Positions 16,214 to 24,283 of a stretch of DNA of 45,370 bases are shown one piece after another (positions within the stretch are counted from its first letter, which is position 1; each line of letters starts with the position of its first letter). The position numbers were made by a program, and so were the translations under genes. Origin of the DNA: JANQKX01 sp039028695. GTDB lineage: Bacteria > Pseudomonadota > Alphaproteobacteria > Kiloniellales > Kiloniellaceae. The notes under the pieces were generated by a model that was not told where the DNA came from, made no database searches, and was given only the letters and a program-made list of their open reading frames with translations. The DNA is taken from assembly GCA_039028695.1 (NCBI GenBank), contig JBCCHN010000033.1, forward strand, positions 1 to 45,370, in the 5' to 3' direction.

Positions 16214-16279
16214 ATTCTAACCACTATAGCGGTTGACAGGCAAGCCAAGGGATCAATTCTAACCTTTATGATAGTTAGG
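16214..16279. promoter_or_regulatory. Candidate CGNR operator: ATTCTAACC repeats in divergent promoter
   Basis: Two identical 9-mers ATTCTAACC occur at 16214-16222 and 16256-16264, 42 bp apart (about four helical turns). Each is followed by an inverted partial match (GGTT at about 16231 and GTTAG at about 16274). A TTGACA lies between them on the plus strand. On the minus strand TTGCCT-17 bases-TAGAAT could serve the CGNR gene. The arrangement suggests a regulator site shared by the divergent genes. Confidence 0.45.
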
Positions 16280-16403
16280 ATATCTTCTTGTTCTCTTGCC
16301 GAGCAGATTGGGGCACTTGGCACCATTTTCTTGCCGGCCATGCCCTTACTTGCCATTCCCTTGGACATCATGCCCCCATGCAGGGGTTCCTTTCCCAACA
16401 GAG

Positions 16404-17132
16404 ATGCCTTTCGCTATGGCCGATAAGATGAAAATCACGGTCGCCGGGGTGATGGGCGGCATCCGTGCCCTGGGCCCGATTGCCGTTTTTATCCTGCCCT
16501 TTGGCATTGCCTTTGGTGTGGCAGCCATCGAAAAAGGCATGACGGCCGCGCAGGCCTTGGCCATGAGCGTCCTGCTCTACTCGGCAGCAGCGCAATTCGC
16601 CTCTTTGGAATATTGGCCAGCCGGCTTTCCCTCCCTCGCTTTAGCCCTGACCATCGCCGCCGTCAGCGCCCGCATGGTGATCATGGGCGCTGCCCTCTCC
16701 CCCTGGTCCAATGAGATCCCACGCAAAGAGCGCCTGCCCGCATTTTTCTTCTTAAGCGACCCCAACTTCGCCGACAGCTTCCAAAGCTTCCAGGCCGGCG
16801 AGCGGGATCTGGGTCGCTTGGTGGGCGGTGGTTTTATCCTCTGGATCGCGTGGATCTTGGGCACGGCTTTTGGGGCAGCCGCCGGCGCTCAGTTCGGAGA
16901 CCTTGACCTATTTGGGGTCGATGTGCTGATGGCGGCGTATTTCACCACCATGATCGTCGGGCCTTGGTTGCGAGAAAGTTCGGTGGTCCGGGCGGTTGTC
17001 CAGGCTCTGCCTTTGATCATTGCCGCCAGCGCGGTCGCTGTCGTGGGGGATATGGTTCTGCCCGCGGGGTGGAACATCGTGGCAGCAGCACTGGTGGGTG
17101 GCGCGATCGGAGGGTGGCAATATGGCCGATAG
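16404..17132 (+). CDS. azlC: AzlC family permease, branched-chain amino acid exporter large subunit
   Basis: The 242-residue membrane protein has the AzlC pattern: G-P-I-A-V-F-I-L-P-F-G-I-A-F-G near the N-terminus, then S-A-A-A-Q-F-A, and the R-M-V-I-M-G-A-A-L-S-P segment before a L-S-D-P-N-F-A-D motif. Together with AzlD it forms a small exporter for branched-chain or related amino acids in the inner membrane. The start may be ATG 16404 or ATG 16416; neither has a strong ribosome site. It overlaps azlD by 11 bases. Confidence 0.85.
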   Translation: MPFAMADKMKITVAGVMGGIRALGPIAVFILPFGIAFGVAAIEKGMTAAQALAMSVLLYSAAAQFASLEYWPAGFPSLALALTIAAVSARMVIMGAALSPWSNEIPRKERLPAFFFLSDPNFADSFQSFQAGERDLGRLVGGGFILWIAWILGTAFGAAAGAQFGDLDLFGVDVLMAAYFTTMIVGPWLRESSVVRAVVQALPLIIAASAVAVVGDMVLPAGWNIVAAALVGGAIGGWQYGR

Positions 17133-17457
17133 TCTTATGATCAGTGGTGTCGCACCCGGTGATTTGGCCATCTACGGCGCCATCGTGATGATGGCCCTGG
17201 TAATCTATGCCATGCGGATCGCCGGCGGTGAATTGATGTCCCTTTTTTCCATGACCCCGCGCTTAAAGGCGGTTTTGACCGCCATGGCGACTGCCGTCTT
17301 AATCGCCATCGTCGCCGCGGAATGCGCTCGAGGCGGTTTGCGCCCAAGTAGCGCCGTTCTCGTCGCGGCTGCCGGCATGGTGATTACCAAGAGCCCTCTC
17401 TTTTCCATTGCCCTTGCCATGACCTTAGCCGGGCTCGCCCGATGGCTGATGGGGTGA
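17122..17457 (+). CDS. azlD: AzlD family small subunit of branched-chain amino acid exporter
   Basis: The 111-residue protein has four hydrophobic segments with the R-I-A-G-G motif after the first helix and A-A-G-M-V-I-T-K in the last loop, as in AzlD. GGAGGG stands six bases before ATG 17122, inside the end of azlC, and the 11-base overlap indicates translational coupling. Works with AzlC as the partner subunit. A bidirectional terminator follows. Confidence 0.85.
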   Translation: MADSLMISGVAPGDLAIYGAIVMMALVIYAMRIAGGELMSLFSMTPRLKAVLTAMATAVLIAIVAAECARGGLRPSSAVLVAAAGMVITKSPLFSIALAMTLAGLARWLMG

Positions 17458-17534
17458 AGTCTCATCTCGTCCCAAAAACTTAGACATCGTCCAACCACCT
17501 GGACGCCCCGTTAAGCTCTATCACTCCCCAATCA

Positions 17535-17564
17535 AAAACCGCCCGGTGGGAACCGGGCGGTTTT
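17535..17564. terminator. Bidirectional intrinsic terminator between azlD and binding protein gene
   Basis: Perfect 13-bp inverted repeat AAAACCGCCCGGT / ACCGGGCGGTTTT with a GGGA loop. The A- and T-rich ends make it work on both strands, serving the convergent azlCD and the family 5 binding protein gene. Confidence 0.9.
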
Positions 17565-17594
17565 CGTTAAAGGGCGACAAAGCCATAAGCGGTT

Positions 17595-19181
17595 TTAGGC
17601 GAGCCACCAGCGTTTGATGAAGTGGCCGCCGTCCATTTCCCAGCCGCCGCCGAGGTTGGGGCCAATACCCACATCCTTGGTGGTGGCCGCAACGTCCTTG
17701 CCGAAGGCCGGGATCAAGGTGCCACCGTCTTCGGAGATGAGCTGCTGGACTTCCGAATACATACCCTTGCGAACGGCCGGATCCAGCTCGCCCCGGGCGG
17801 CTTTCACCAACTCGTCCACCCGCGGAATGTTGATCACAGAGTCGTTCCAGGGAGCATCCGACAGATAGGCGATGGAGAGAATCATGTCCTCCACCGGCCG
17901 GGCACCCCAATAGCAAGAGCAGAAAGGCTTGACGTTCCAAACGTCGGACCAATAGCCATCCTTGGGCTCACGGGTCACGGTCATGTCCACGCCGATCTTC
18001 AAGAAGTGCTCGCGGAAGAGCTGCGCCGCATCGACCGCGCCGCCATAGGCAGTGTCGGAGGTGTGCATCTCGATCTTCACATTATCCCCAAGACCGGAGG
18101 ATTTCATAAAGGCCTTGGCCTTGTCCAAATCATAGTCCGAGGTGATCGCGGGATCGTAGTTGTTAAAGACCGGACCCAGGGGCTGATCGTTGCCGATCAC
18201 GCCATAGCCAAAGAGTATCTTATCGACAAATTCCTGGCGCGGCAGAGCGTGTTTCAGGGCCTTGCGGAAATCCGCATTATCGAATGGCGCGATGTCCTGA
18301 CGCATGGGATGGGTAAAGGCCAAGTTCGAGGGCACATCCACGATGTTCACATGGGGCACCTTGGCCAAGCGGCTAATGGTCTTTAGGCCCGGCCGGTTGA
18401 TCACCTGCACGTCCTGTGTCAGCAGCGCGCTTTCGCGGGCAGCATCGTCCAGGATGGTGGTGATCTCGCAGGAATCCACAAAACCGAAATCGCTCTGCCA
18501 GGCATTGGGATTGCGTTCCAAGGCCGCGTAAACGCCCGGCTCGAACTCCTTCAAGAGATAGGTGCCCGTGCCCACATCCGACAATACCTCGGCCTTGCCG
18601 TCCTTGGACGGCATGATGTTCATGTGATAGTCGGTCATCAGGAAGGGGAAGTCCGCATTGGCCTCTTTCAAGGTGACCTGCACCACATCGCCGTCGGCCG
18701 TCACATCTTCGATGCCCGAGAACACGCCCGCCGCGCCGGACTTAGTGTCCGGGCCCCGGTGCACGTTGATGGAATCGATTACGTCATCCGTTGTCAGGCT
18801 CTTGCCGTTGGAGAATTCCACGCCGTTACGCAGTTTAAAGCGCCAAACCAAGGCGTCGGGTGAAGATTCCCAGCTCTCCGCCAAGGTGGGGACGGCCGAG
18901 TTATCCTGGCCCACTTCCACCAGGCTATCCCGGAACGCCCGGCTGATACAGATCATGGTGGTCGCGTTAAAGGTCGCAGGGTCCAAAGAGTCGATGGTGT
19001 TCGAATCGTTCAAGCCGGCCTTTAAGTGTCCGCCCCGTTTGGGCTCGGCCGCCTTGGCCTCGTTCCACATGGCGGTCGCCGCGGTGATGCTCAGGCCCAA
19101 GGCCGTTGCCCCCACCAAGAAATCTCGGCGCGTGGCCCTCTTGTCAGCCAAGATCCGCTTAAGCTGAAGTTCGGTTTCCAA
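17595..19181 (-). CDS. Family 5 (peptide/nickel-type) ABC substrate-binding protein, Tat-exported
   Basis: The 528-residue protein starts with a Tat signal: R-A-T-R-R-D-F-L-V-G followed by a hydrophobic stretch ending near A-K-A-A-E (about residue 46). The mature part is SBP_bac_5: G-G-x-L near the start, L-R-x-G-V-E-F-S-N-G-K, T-D-D-V, and the E-P-K-D-G-Y-W-S-D-V-W region. Such periplasmic proteins bind oligopeptides, opines or other organic solutes. GGAGG precedes ATG 19181 by four bases. No permease or ATPase gene is adjacent, so it is an orphan. It resembles the binding protein at 21171-22760 along its length and is the downstream neighbour of an enolase-superfamily gene. Confidence 0.9.
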   Translation of the reverse strand: METELQLKRILADKRATRRDFLVGATALGLSITAATAMWNEAKAAEPKRGGHLKAGLNDSNTIDSLDPATFNATTMICISRAFRDSLVEVGQDNSAVPTLAESWESSPDALVWRFKLRNGVEFSNGKSLTTDDVIDSINVHRGPDTKSGAAGVFSGIEDVTADGDVVQVTLKEANADFPFLMTDYHMNIMPSKDGKAEVLSDVGTGTYLLKEFEPGVYAALERNPNAWQSDFGFVDSCEITTILDDAARESALLTQDVQVINRPGLKTISRLAKVPHVNIVDVPSNLAFTHPMRQDIAPFDNADFRKALKHALPRQEFVDKILFGYGVIGNDQPLGPVFNNYDPAITSDYDLDKAKAFMKSSGLGDNVKIEMHTSDTAYGGAVDAAQLFREHFLKIGVDMTVTREPKDGYWSDVWNVKPFCSCYWGARPVEDMILSIAYLSDAPWNDSVINIPRVDELVKAARGELDPAVRKGMYSEVQQLISEDGGTLIPAFGKDVAATTKDVGIGPNLGGGWEMDGGHFIKRWWLA

Positions 19182-19260
19182 TTTTGCCTCCTGTTCAATC
19201 GATTATTTGTTTATCGAATTTATTGAGACAATCAGTGTGACAGCTCCAAAGCGCAAAAAC

Positions 19261-19316
19261 AACCGGACAGAATTATTGAAACCGGCTTCAGTTTTATTGA
19301 AATAGCCGAATTGAAA
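19261..19316. promoter_or_regulatory. Direct repeats upstream of binding protein gene
   Basis: Two imperfect copies of AACCGG-N(4-6)-AG-N2-TTATTGAA begin at 19261 and 19280, with a shorter third part (CCGAATTGAAA) near 19306. A further TTATTGA lies at about 19219. They sit in the 172-base gap between the binding protein start (19181) and the end of the enolase-type gene, where a promoter is expected. Regulator unknown. Confidence 0.45.
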
Positions 19317-19353
19317 TCTTTGCAATAGCTATGATTTTTACTTGAGCCGAAGG

Positions 19354-20463
19354 TCACTCATAAACCGCGACCGGAGCGCCGATCAGGGTCAGATCCGGTG
19401 CCACGCCGAGACCGGGCAAGGTTGGGGCGGCCATGCGCCCAGCGTCATTACGAGCGCCCCGGCCCGGCGCCAAATCCCGGCTGAGCATATCGTGGCACAG
19501 CCAGGAGCCGATCATCAAATGATCCGGCACTGTCGCAGCCAGGTGGGCCGCGCCCGTGTCGGCGATCACTGATCCGCCGGATTCCATAATCAGCATTCGT
19601 AAGCCCCCGGCTTCCGCCAGGTCGCGCAGGCGCCGCGCCTTGGTCAGGCCGCCCACACGGTTGATCTTGATGTTGACCACCTCGCCGATGCCATCCGCAA
19701 TGAAGCGTGTCAGGTCCCCTTGAGTTTCCAGCCGCTCGTCCAAACAAATACTCGCCCCGGTCCGCCGCGAGACGGCAGCACAATCGTCGATGGTCTCGCA
19801 AGGCTGCTCCACAGTCACACCCAGGTCGGCCACTTGGTTCATCACCGTGACCGCCTCCTGCCGGCTCCAGGCCCGGTTCACGTCATAGACGATGGTTTCG
19901 CCCGGGTTCCGCTCGGCCTCCAAATGGCGAATGCGCGCCACGTCCAGCCCCGTATCGCCCCCCACCTTGGCCGAATGGGCAAAGTAGCCCCGGTCTCGAT
20001 AGCTTTGAATCTCGGCCAGCATCTCCTCGGGCGCACCGGTGGAGATAGATGATGCGATGGGCGCCCCCGCCAGGCTCTCCCGCCCGCCCATAAGCTCGGC
20101 CAGCGGCAAGCCGCAGCTCTGCCCAAAAAGGTCCCAGCAGGCCACATCCAAGCCGGCCTTGGCATAGAGATGACCGGGTAGGGTCAGATCCATGATGCGA
20201 TTGATCTTGTCCAGCTCCCGCGGGTCCTGCCCCAAAAGAGCCGGTGCCAGCAGCTCGGCGGCAGCGCGGATACCAGCGCCGTGAGCCGGCAAATAGGTAT
20301 GCCCCCAAGGACAGCCCTCGCCCCACCCGGTTTGCCCGTCATCTGCCTCAACCGCAAAAAGGGTGCTGTCTAGTTCGTCGAAGCGCAAGCGCCCCCCGGA
20401 CAGCCAATAGGGCTTGGTCAAGGGCAAGTCGGTTCGATATACGGAAATGCGCGTGATTTTCAT
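19354..20463 (-). CDS. Enolase superfamily (mandelate racemase type), cis-3-hydroxyproline dehydratase-like
   Basis: The 369-residue protein has a capping domain opening with M-K-I-T-R-I-S and G-W-G-E-G-C-P-W-G-H-T-Y-L-P-A-H. The barrel carries the KxG catalytic lysine (S-A-K-V-G-G), metal ligands in V-Y-D-V-N-R-A-W, V-E-Q-P-C-E and C-L-D-E-R-L, and a second lysine in N-I-K-I-N-R-V-G-G. This two-lysine set and the N-terminus recall cis-3-hydroxy-L-proline dehydratase and proline betaine epimerases. Exact substrate not provable from sequence. ATG 20463 is preferred over an upstream TTG; no strong ribosome site. Its stop is 172 bases before the binding protein gene, which may import its substrate. 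Confidence 0.75.
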   Translation of the reverse strand: MKITRISVYRTDLPLTKPYWLSGGRLRFDELDSTLFAVEADDGQTGWGEGCPWGHTYLPAHGAGIRAAAELLAPALLGQDPRELDKINRIMDLTLPGHLYAKAGLDVACWDLFGQSCGLPLAELMGGRESLAGAPIASSISTGAPEEMLAEIQSYRDRGYFAHSAKVGGDTGLDVARIRHLEAERNPGETIVYDVNRAWSRQEAVTVMNQVADLGVTVEQPCETIDDCAAVSRRTGASICLDERLETQGDLTRFIADGIGEVVNIKINRVGGLTKARRLRDLAEAGGLRMLIMESGGSVIADTGAAHLAATVPDHLMIGSWLCHDMLSRDLAPGRGARNDAGRMAAPTLPGLGVAPDLTLIGAPVAVYE

Positions 20464-20485
20464 GTGATTTAGCAATCTTGTCCGG

Positions 20486-20965
20486 TTATTTCACCAGGCG
20501 TTTGTGGACCGCCTCGATATAGCGGCGGTCGCCTTGCGCAAACTCGCCCTCTTGGATTTCCTTGCGATAGTCTTCCAACTCCTCGCGCAGATCATCGGAA
20601 ATGCCGCTCAAGGCCAAGAGTTCCTTTATCTGCTGCAAGGCGCTTTGGTTTCGGGCCGCAACTTGCTCGGGTTCCAGCGCGGCCTCATCCACTGCGTCAT
20701 CGCGCCCGTCTTCCCCGTCTCCATCAATGCCCGCATCATCATCGTCTGGGTCGTTAACGTCTGGGTCGTTAACGTCTGGGTCGTCAACGTCGGGGTCGTC
20801 ATCAATTTCGCTCGGCTCGGGCACCAGCAACGCGTCCCATGACGCGCCAGCCTCTTCCACCAAATTATGCAATTGTCGGGCCGTAGCCAGCACGGCCGCA
20901 TCATCCTCGTCCCCTAAGGCATCCAAAAGCCGGATAACCTCATCCCGATCCAACGGCTGGTCCAT
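20486..20965 (-). CDS. Acidic hypothetical protein with DPDVN repeats
   Basis: The 159-residue protein has three parts: an N-terminal helical segment (D-E-V-I-R-L-L-D-A-L-G), a very acidic middle (about residues 50-90) built from D-P-D-V-N pentapeptides, and a helical C-terminus with L-R-E-E-L-E-D-Y-R-K-E and D-R-R-Y-I-E-A-V-H-K-R-L. It has no signal peptide or membrane segment. The ends look folded and the acidic linker is probably disordered. It lies 22 bases upstream of the enolase-type gene on the same strand, so they may be co-transcribed. Function unknown. Confidence 0.65.
   Translation of the reverse strand: MDQPLDRDEVIRLLDALGDEDDAAVLATARQLHNLVEEAGASWDALLVPEPSEIDDDPDVDDPDVNDPDVNDPDDDDAGIDGDGEDGRDDAVDEAALEPEQVAARNQSALQQIKELLALSGISDDLREELEDYRKEIQEGEFAQGDRRYIEAVHKRLVK
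20744..20803 (-). repeat. 15-bp tandem repeat, four units, in acidic protein gene
   Basis: Four units of GTCTGGGTCGTTAAC (plus strand): the first two identical, the third with one change and the fourth with three. In frame, they encode the D-P-D-V-N pentapeptides. Confidence 0.95.
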
Positions 20966-20990
20966 AACGCTCTTTCTCCCAAGCGAATCT

Positions 20991-21040
20991 CAATTCCCGA
21001 ACAAATTAGCCTTTATCCAGGCCTATGAAAACGGGAATTG
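20991..21040. promoter_or_regulatory. Inverted repeat in divergent promoter region
   Basis: Perfect 9-bp arms CAATTCCCG (20991-20999) and CGGGAATTG (21032-21040) separated by 32 bases, between the divergent acidic-protein and binding-protein genes. The spacing is too wide for a compact hairpin but fits two half-sites or a looped operator. The remaining part of the 205-base gap shows no ORF. Confidence 0.45.
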
Positions 21041-21170
21041 CATTGATGCAGAATTTAGGATTTCATGAAGGCATCCGATTCAAAAGGAATTCGGTTGCTG
21101 GACCCTGGCAAGGTGTCTGCAAAACCAAAAAATGAAAATGAAAAAAATCTCAAAGAACAGGAGTATGGCC

Positions 21171-22760
21171 ATGAAGGAAAAAGGTATCCTGGATAAGATT
21201 CTGACCGACCGTCGGGCGACCCGGCGGGAGTTCATGTCCCATGCGGTGGCTGCGGGTGTGGCGGCCGGCGCGGCGGCGTCCATGTGGTCGGGTCGAGCCC
21301 TGGCCAGCGAGCCGAAAAAGGGCGGCACCTTGCGTCAGGCTCTGCGCGGCGGCGCCACCTCGGATTCCCTGGACGGTGCAGCGCTCATCGATTCTCATAA
21401 CATCAACGTTAGCTGGCAGGTGCGCAACAACCTGACCGAGGTTCAGACCGACGGCACCATCAAGGGCGAACTGGTCGAAGATGATTGGGATCCGGGCCAA
21501 GACGCATCTCAATGGACCTTCAAATTGAAAAAGGGTGTGGAATTCCACAACGGAAAAAGCCTTGAAGCCCAGGACATCGTGGACTCCATCAACCACCATC
21601 GGGGCGAGGACGCCAGCTCGGGCGGCTCCGGCGCGGTCTCGGGCATCGAGGACATTCGGGCCGACGGCAAGGAAACGGTCGTCTTTAACCTGAAATCGGG
21701 CAACGCGGATTTCCCTTATTTGATGGCCGATTATCACCTGACCATCGCACCGGCCGGCACCACTGATTACAGTGACGGTATGGGCACCGGCCCCTTCGTC
21801 TTGCAGGAGTATGAGCCGGGCGTGCGGGCGCACACCAAGCGGAACCCCAACTATTTCAAGGAAGGTCAACCCTATTTCGATGAGGTCGAGACCTTGAACG
21901 TGCCCGATGTGGCGGCCCGGATTTCGGCCCTGCAAACCGGATCGGTGGATGCGATAGAGGATCCGGATCTGAAGACCCTTCACCTTCTGGAAAAGAAGCC
22001 GGGCGTAGTGGTTCTCGAAGCCAGCGGCAACAAACACTTTTCCTATCCCATGCTCACTACCAAGCAGCCCTACGACGATAATAATGTGCGTATGGCGATC
22101 AAGTATGGTGTGGATCGCGAAAAGCTGATGCAAACTATGTTACGGGGACATGGTTATATCGGAAACGATCATCCGATTGGAAAGGGGCAACGCTATTTTA
22201 ATGCGGAACTGGAACAGCACGCCTACGATCCGGATAAGGCCAAGTGGCACCTGCAGCAATCGGGCCTGGATTCGATTGACCTAAATCTCTCGGCCGCGGA
22301 TATCTTCGAAGGCGGCGTGGACAGCGCCGTCCTCATGAAAGAGCACGCCGCCCCGGCGGGCATCAACATTAATGTAGAACGTGTCCCCGCCGACGGTTAT
22401 TGGAGTGAAGTTTGGCTAAAGAAAGATTGGTGCGTGTGCTACTGGTCGGGCCGGGCGACGGAGGACTGGATGTTCTCGACCGCCTATCTTTCCAGCTCGG
22501 ACTGGAATGACATGGGTCCCTGGAAGGACGAAAACTTCGACAAGATATTGCTGGCGGCCCGCGCCGAGCTAGACGAAGTGAAGCGGCGCGACATGTATTA
22601 CGAAATGCAGCGCATCGTCAGCCAGGAAGGCGGCGTCTTGATCCCGGTCTTTGCGAACCTGGTCTGCGCCACCACCGACAAGATCGGCACTCCGCCGGAG
22701 ATTGCCGGCAACTGGGCGCTGGACGGTGACAAGAACACCGAGCGTTGGTGGTTCGTCTAA
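21171..22760 (+). CDS. Family 5 (peptide/nickel-type) ABC substrate-binding protein, Tat-exported
   Basis: The 529-residue protein has a Tat signal (R-R-A-T-R-R-E-F-M-S-H followed by an Ala/Gly-rich hydrophobic stretch ending near residue 47). The mature SBP_bac_5 domain has K-K-G-G-T-L, L-K-K-G-V-E-F-H-N-G-K and D-G-Y-W-S-E-V-W. ATG 21171 is chosen because AGGAG lies seven bases upstream; earlier ATGs at 21132 and 21165 are poorly placed. It shares signal-region and C-terminal motifs (C-x-C-Y-W, T-E-R-W-W or K-R-W-W at the end) with the protein at 17595-19181, so the two are paralogues. No transporter genes are adjacent. A strong terminator follows, so it is monocistronic. Confidence 0.9.
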   Translation: MKEKGILDKILTDRRATRREFMSHAVAAGVAAGAAASMWSGRALASEPKKGGTLRQALRGGATSDSLDGAALIDSHNINVSWQVRNNLTEVQTDGTIKGELVEDDWDPGQDASQWTFKLKKGVEFHNGKSLEAQDIVDSINHHRGEDASSGGSGAVSGIEDIRADGKETVVFNLKSGNADFPYLMADYHLTIAPAGTTDYSDGMGTGPFVLQEYEPGVRAHTKRNPNYFKEGQPYFDEVETLNVPDVAARISALQTGSVDAIEDPDLKTLHLLEKKPGVVVLEASGNKHFSYPMLTTKQPYDDNNVRMAIKYGVDREKLMQTMLRGHGYIGNDHPIGKGQRYFNAELEQHAYDPDKAKWHLQQSGLDSIDLNLSAADIFEGGVDSAVLMKEHAAPAGININVERVPADGYWSEVWLKKDWCVCYWSGRATEDWMFSTAYLSSSDWNDMGPWKDENFDKILLAARAELDEVKRRDMYYEMQRIVSQEGGVLIPVFANLVCATTDKIGTPPEIAGNWALDGDKNTERWWFV

Positions 22761-22818
22761 GAGCGGCAGAACCCTCTATCGAGATGGGGTCTAACAGGGG
22801 TTAGGCCCGCGATTTAAC

Positions 22819-22869
22819 GCCAAGGTATCAGGGAAACCGGATCTTCCCTCGATACCTTGGCTTTTTTTT
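22819..22869 (+). terminator. Strong intrinsic terminator after binding protein gene
   Basis: Long stem GCCAAGGTATC / GATACCTTGGC (11 bp), extended inward by AGGGAA / TTCCCT, then eight T residues. It ends the transcript of the 21171-22760 gene. Confidence 0.95.
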
Positions 22870-22963
22870 GGGCCTTCTTGCGGATTTTGATCCTGTCCCT
22901 GCACAACCGAGGCTTCCCATTAACGTAAATTTAGCGGGCACTTTGCTATCAAAGATTGGATAG

Positions 22964-24277
22964 ATGGCGAACCAGCGGAGCCCGCACCTGCCCATGAATA
23001 ATAACCCGGCATCAAACGCCCCGGCACAGGATATCTCGGCGCAGGATATCTCGGCACCGGACATCTCAGCACCGGACATCACCGGCCAGGACCATTCCGC
23101 GATAAAAGATGCCCCTGCCCGCCCGATCGCCTTTCGGCAAGAGACGGTCAAGCGGGCAACTCTGCTGGCCCTGATAGTCACCCCCATTCTGACAGCGATC
23201 AACCAATCCGAGGCCTTGTTCAGCGACCAGGCCATGAACTGGGGCAAGGTTGGCTTGACCTTCATGGTGCCCTACCTGGTTTCGACCATCAGCCAAGTCC
23301 TCGCTGCCAGGGGTGCTCATGGCAAAGAACAGCACCAAGACCTGGCTCAGACCAAAACCGAGAGCAATGCCATCGACGACCCTGTTTCGCCAGTCAAGGC
23401 ACCCCCCTCGCCCCTGGCCGAGCCCCCTATCACCGACCCCATCGCCGCGGCTGCAGACCATGGCCGAACCATCCGGCAAAACGCCGCACGGGTGAACGCC
23501 ACGTCTCAAGAGCGAGCGGGTTTTATCCTAGACCTGGTAGAGCGCACCCAACGGCTGGACGCGGAGGTTCGCGACGTCCACGACCACCTGGCCGCCAGTC
23601 AGGACGATTTTAAGCAAATTGGCCAATCCGCAACGGACCAACTGGAGGCCCTCAACGCGGTGCGCGAGGCGATGGCTCAAGGCCAAAATGCAGAGCGAAC
23701 CCTTCGCGAGGCCACCACGGAGTTCCGGGGCCGCTTCGGCGAGATCGGCGCCGTCTCCAACGACATTATCGATATCGCCAAGAAGACTCATCTGCTCGCC
23801 CTGAACGCCACCATCGAAGCGGCCCGTGCGGGCGAGGCCGGGCGGGGCTTTGCCGTGGTCGCCAACGAAGTAAAAAGCCTGGCCGATGAATCCGGCCGTT
23901 CCGTGGAGCGCATCGAGTCCCTGGTCGCCGCCCTGAGCACCCAACTCGACCGGGTAACGGAAAATTTGGCGGGGCTGGACCAGGCCATTCAAACGGCCAA
24001 TCAGGTCACGGAATCCTACGACCAGCAAGCCCGGGGCGCCGGCGAGGGCCTGAGGGCAACGACCAGCGCCACCGGAGAACAGTTGGCCCGCATGCAATCC
24101 CAACTCAAGGCCTTGTCAGGTGTGATCGAGGCCATTCAGGAAATCCAGGCCAACACTCAGGCGGCGGTGACCGGCTCAGCCAATAACATGAACCTGGCCG
24201 ACCAGCTCTTGGCCCAGCTCGACGAAGCCCTCAAGCAAACGGCCCTCAATCGAGCAGCCCCCAATCGAGCAGCCTGA
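22964..24277 (+). CDS. Methyl-accepting chemotaxis-type signalling protein with NrtS-like membrane domain
   Basis: The 437-residue protein has four parts. First, a disordered N-terminus with five A-Q-D-I-S-like pentapeptides (21-45). Second, a two-helix membrane domain (about 56-115; R-A-T-L-L-A-L-I-V-T-P-I-L-T-A-I-N-Q and V-P-Y-L-V-S-T-I) that resembles the NrtS nitrate/nitrite transporter family. Third, a linker. Fourth, an MCP signalling domain (about 175-420) whose hairpin tip reads E-A-A-R-A-G-E-A-G-R-G-F-A-V-V-A-N-E-V. No periplasmic sensor domain is present, so the membrane pair itself or the cytoplasm may sense the signal. Start at ATG 22964; no strong ribosome site, and an internal ATG exists at residue 11. 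Confidence 0.8.
   Translation: MANQRSPHLPMNNNPASNAPAQDISAQDISAPDISAPDITGQDHSAIKDAPARPIAFRQETVKRATLLALIVTPILTAINQSEALFSDQAMNWGKVGLTFMVPYLVSTISQVLAARGAHGKEQHQDLAQTKTESNAIDDPVSPVKAPPSPLAEPPITDPIAAAADHGRTIRQNAARVNATSQERAGFILDLVERTQRLDAEVRDVHDHLAASQDDFKQIGQSATDQLEALNAVREAMAQGQNAERTLREATTEFRGRFGEIGAVSNDIIDIAKKTHLLALNATIEAARAGEAGRGFAVVANEVKSLADESGRSVERIESLVAALSTQLDRVTENLAGLDQAIQTANQVTESYDQQARGAGEGLRATTSATGEQLARMQSQLKALSGVIEAIQEIQANTQAAVTGSANNMNLADQLLAQLDEALKQTALNRAAPNRAA
23024..23098 (+). repeat. 15-bp tandem repeat, five units, at the chemoreceptor N-terminus
   Basis: Five 15-base units of the type GCACAGGATATCTCG, drifting from left to right. In frame, they give the A-Q-D-I-S, A-P-D-I-S and G-Q-D-H-S pentapeptides before the membrane domain. 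Confidence 0.95.
24247..24276 (+). repeat. 15-bp duplication at the chemoreceptor C-terminus
   Basis: CAATCGAGCAGCCCC is followed directly by a copy with two end changes (CAATCGAGCAGCCTG), giving the N-R-A-A-P-N-R-A-A C-terminus of the chemoreceptor. Confidence 0.9.
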
Positions 24278-24283
24278 CGATGC

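Noticed and set aside
20744..23098. Phase-variation repeats
   Set aside because: The 15-bp period cannot shift the reading frame, so unit changes alter protein length but do not switch genes off.
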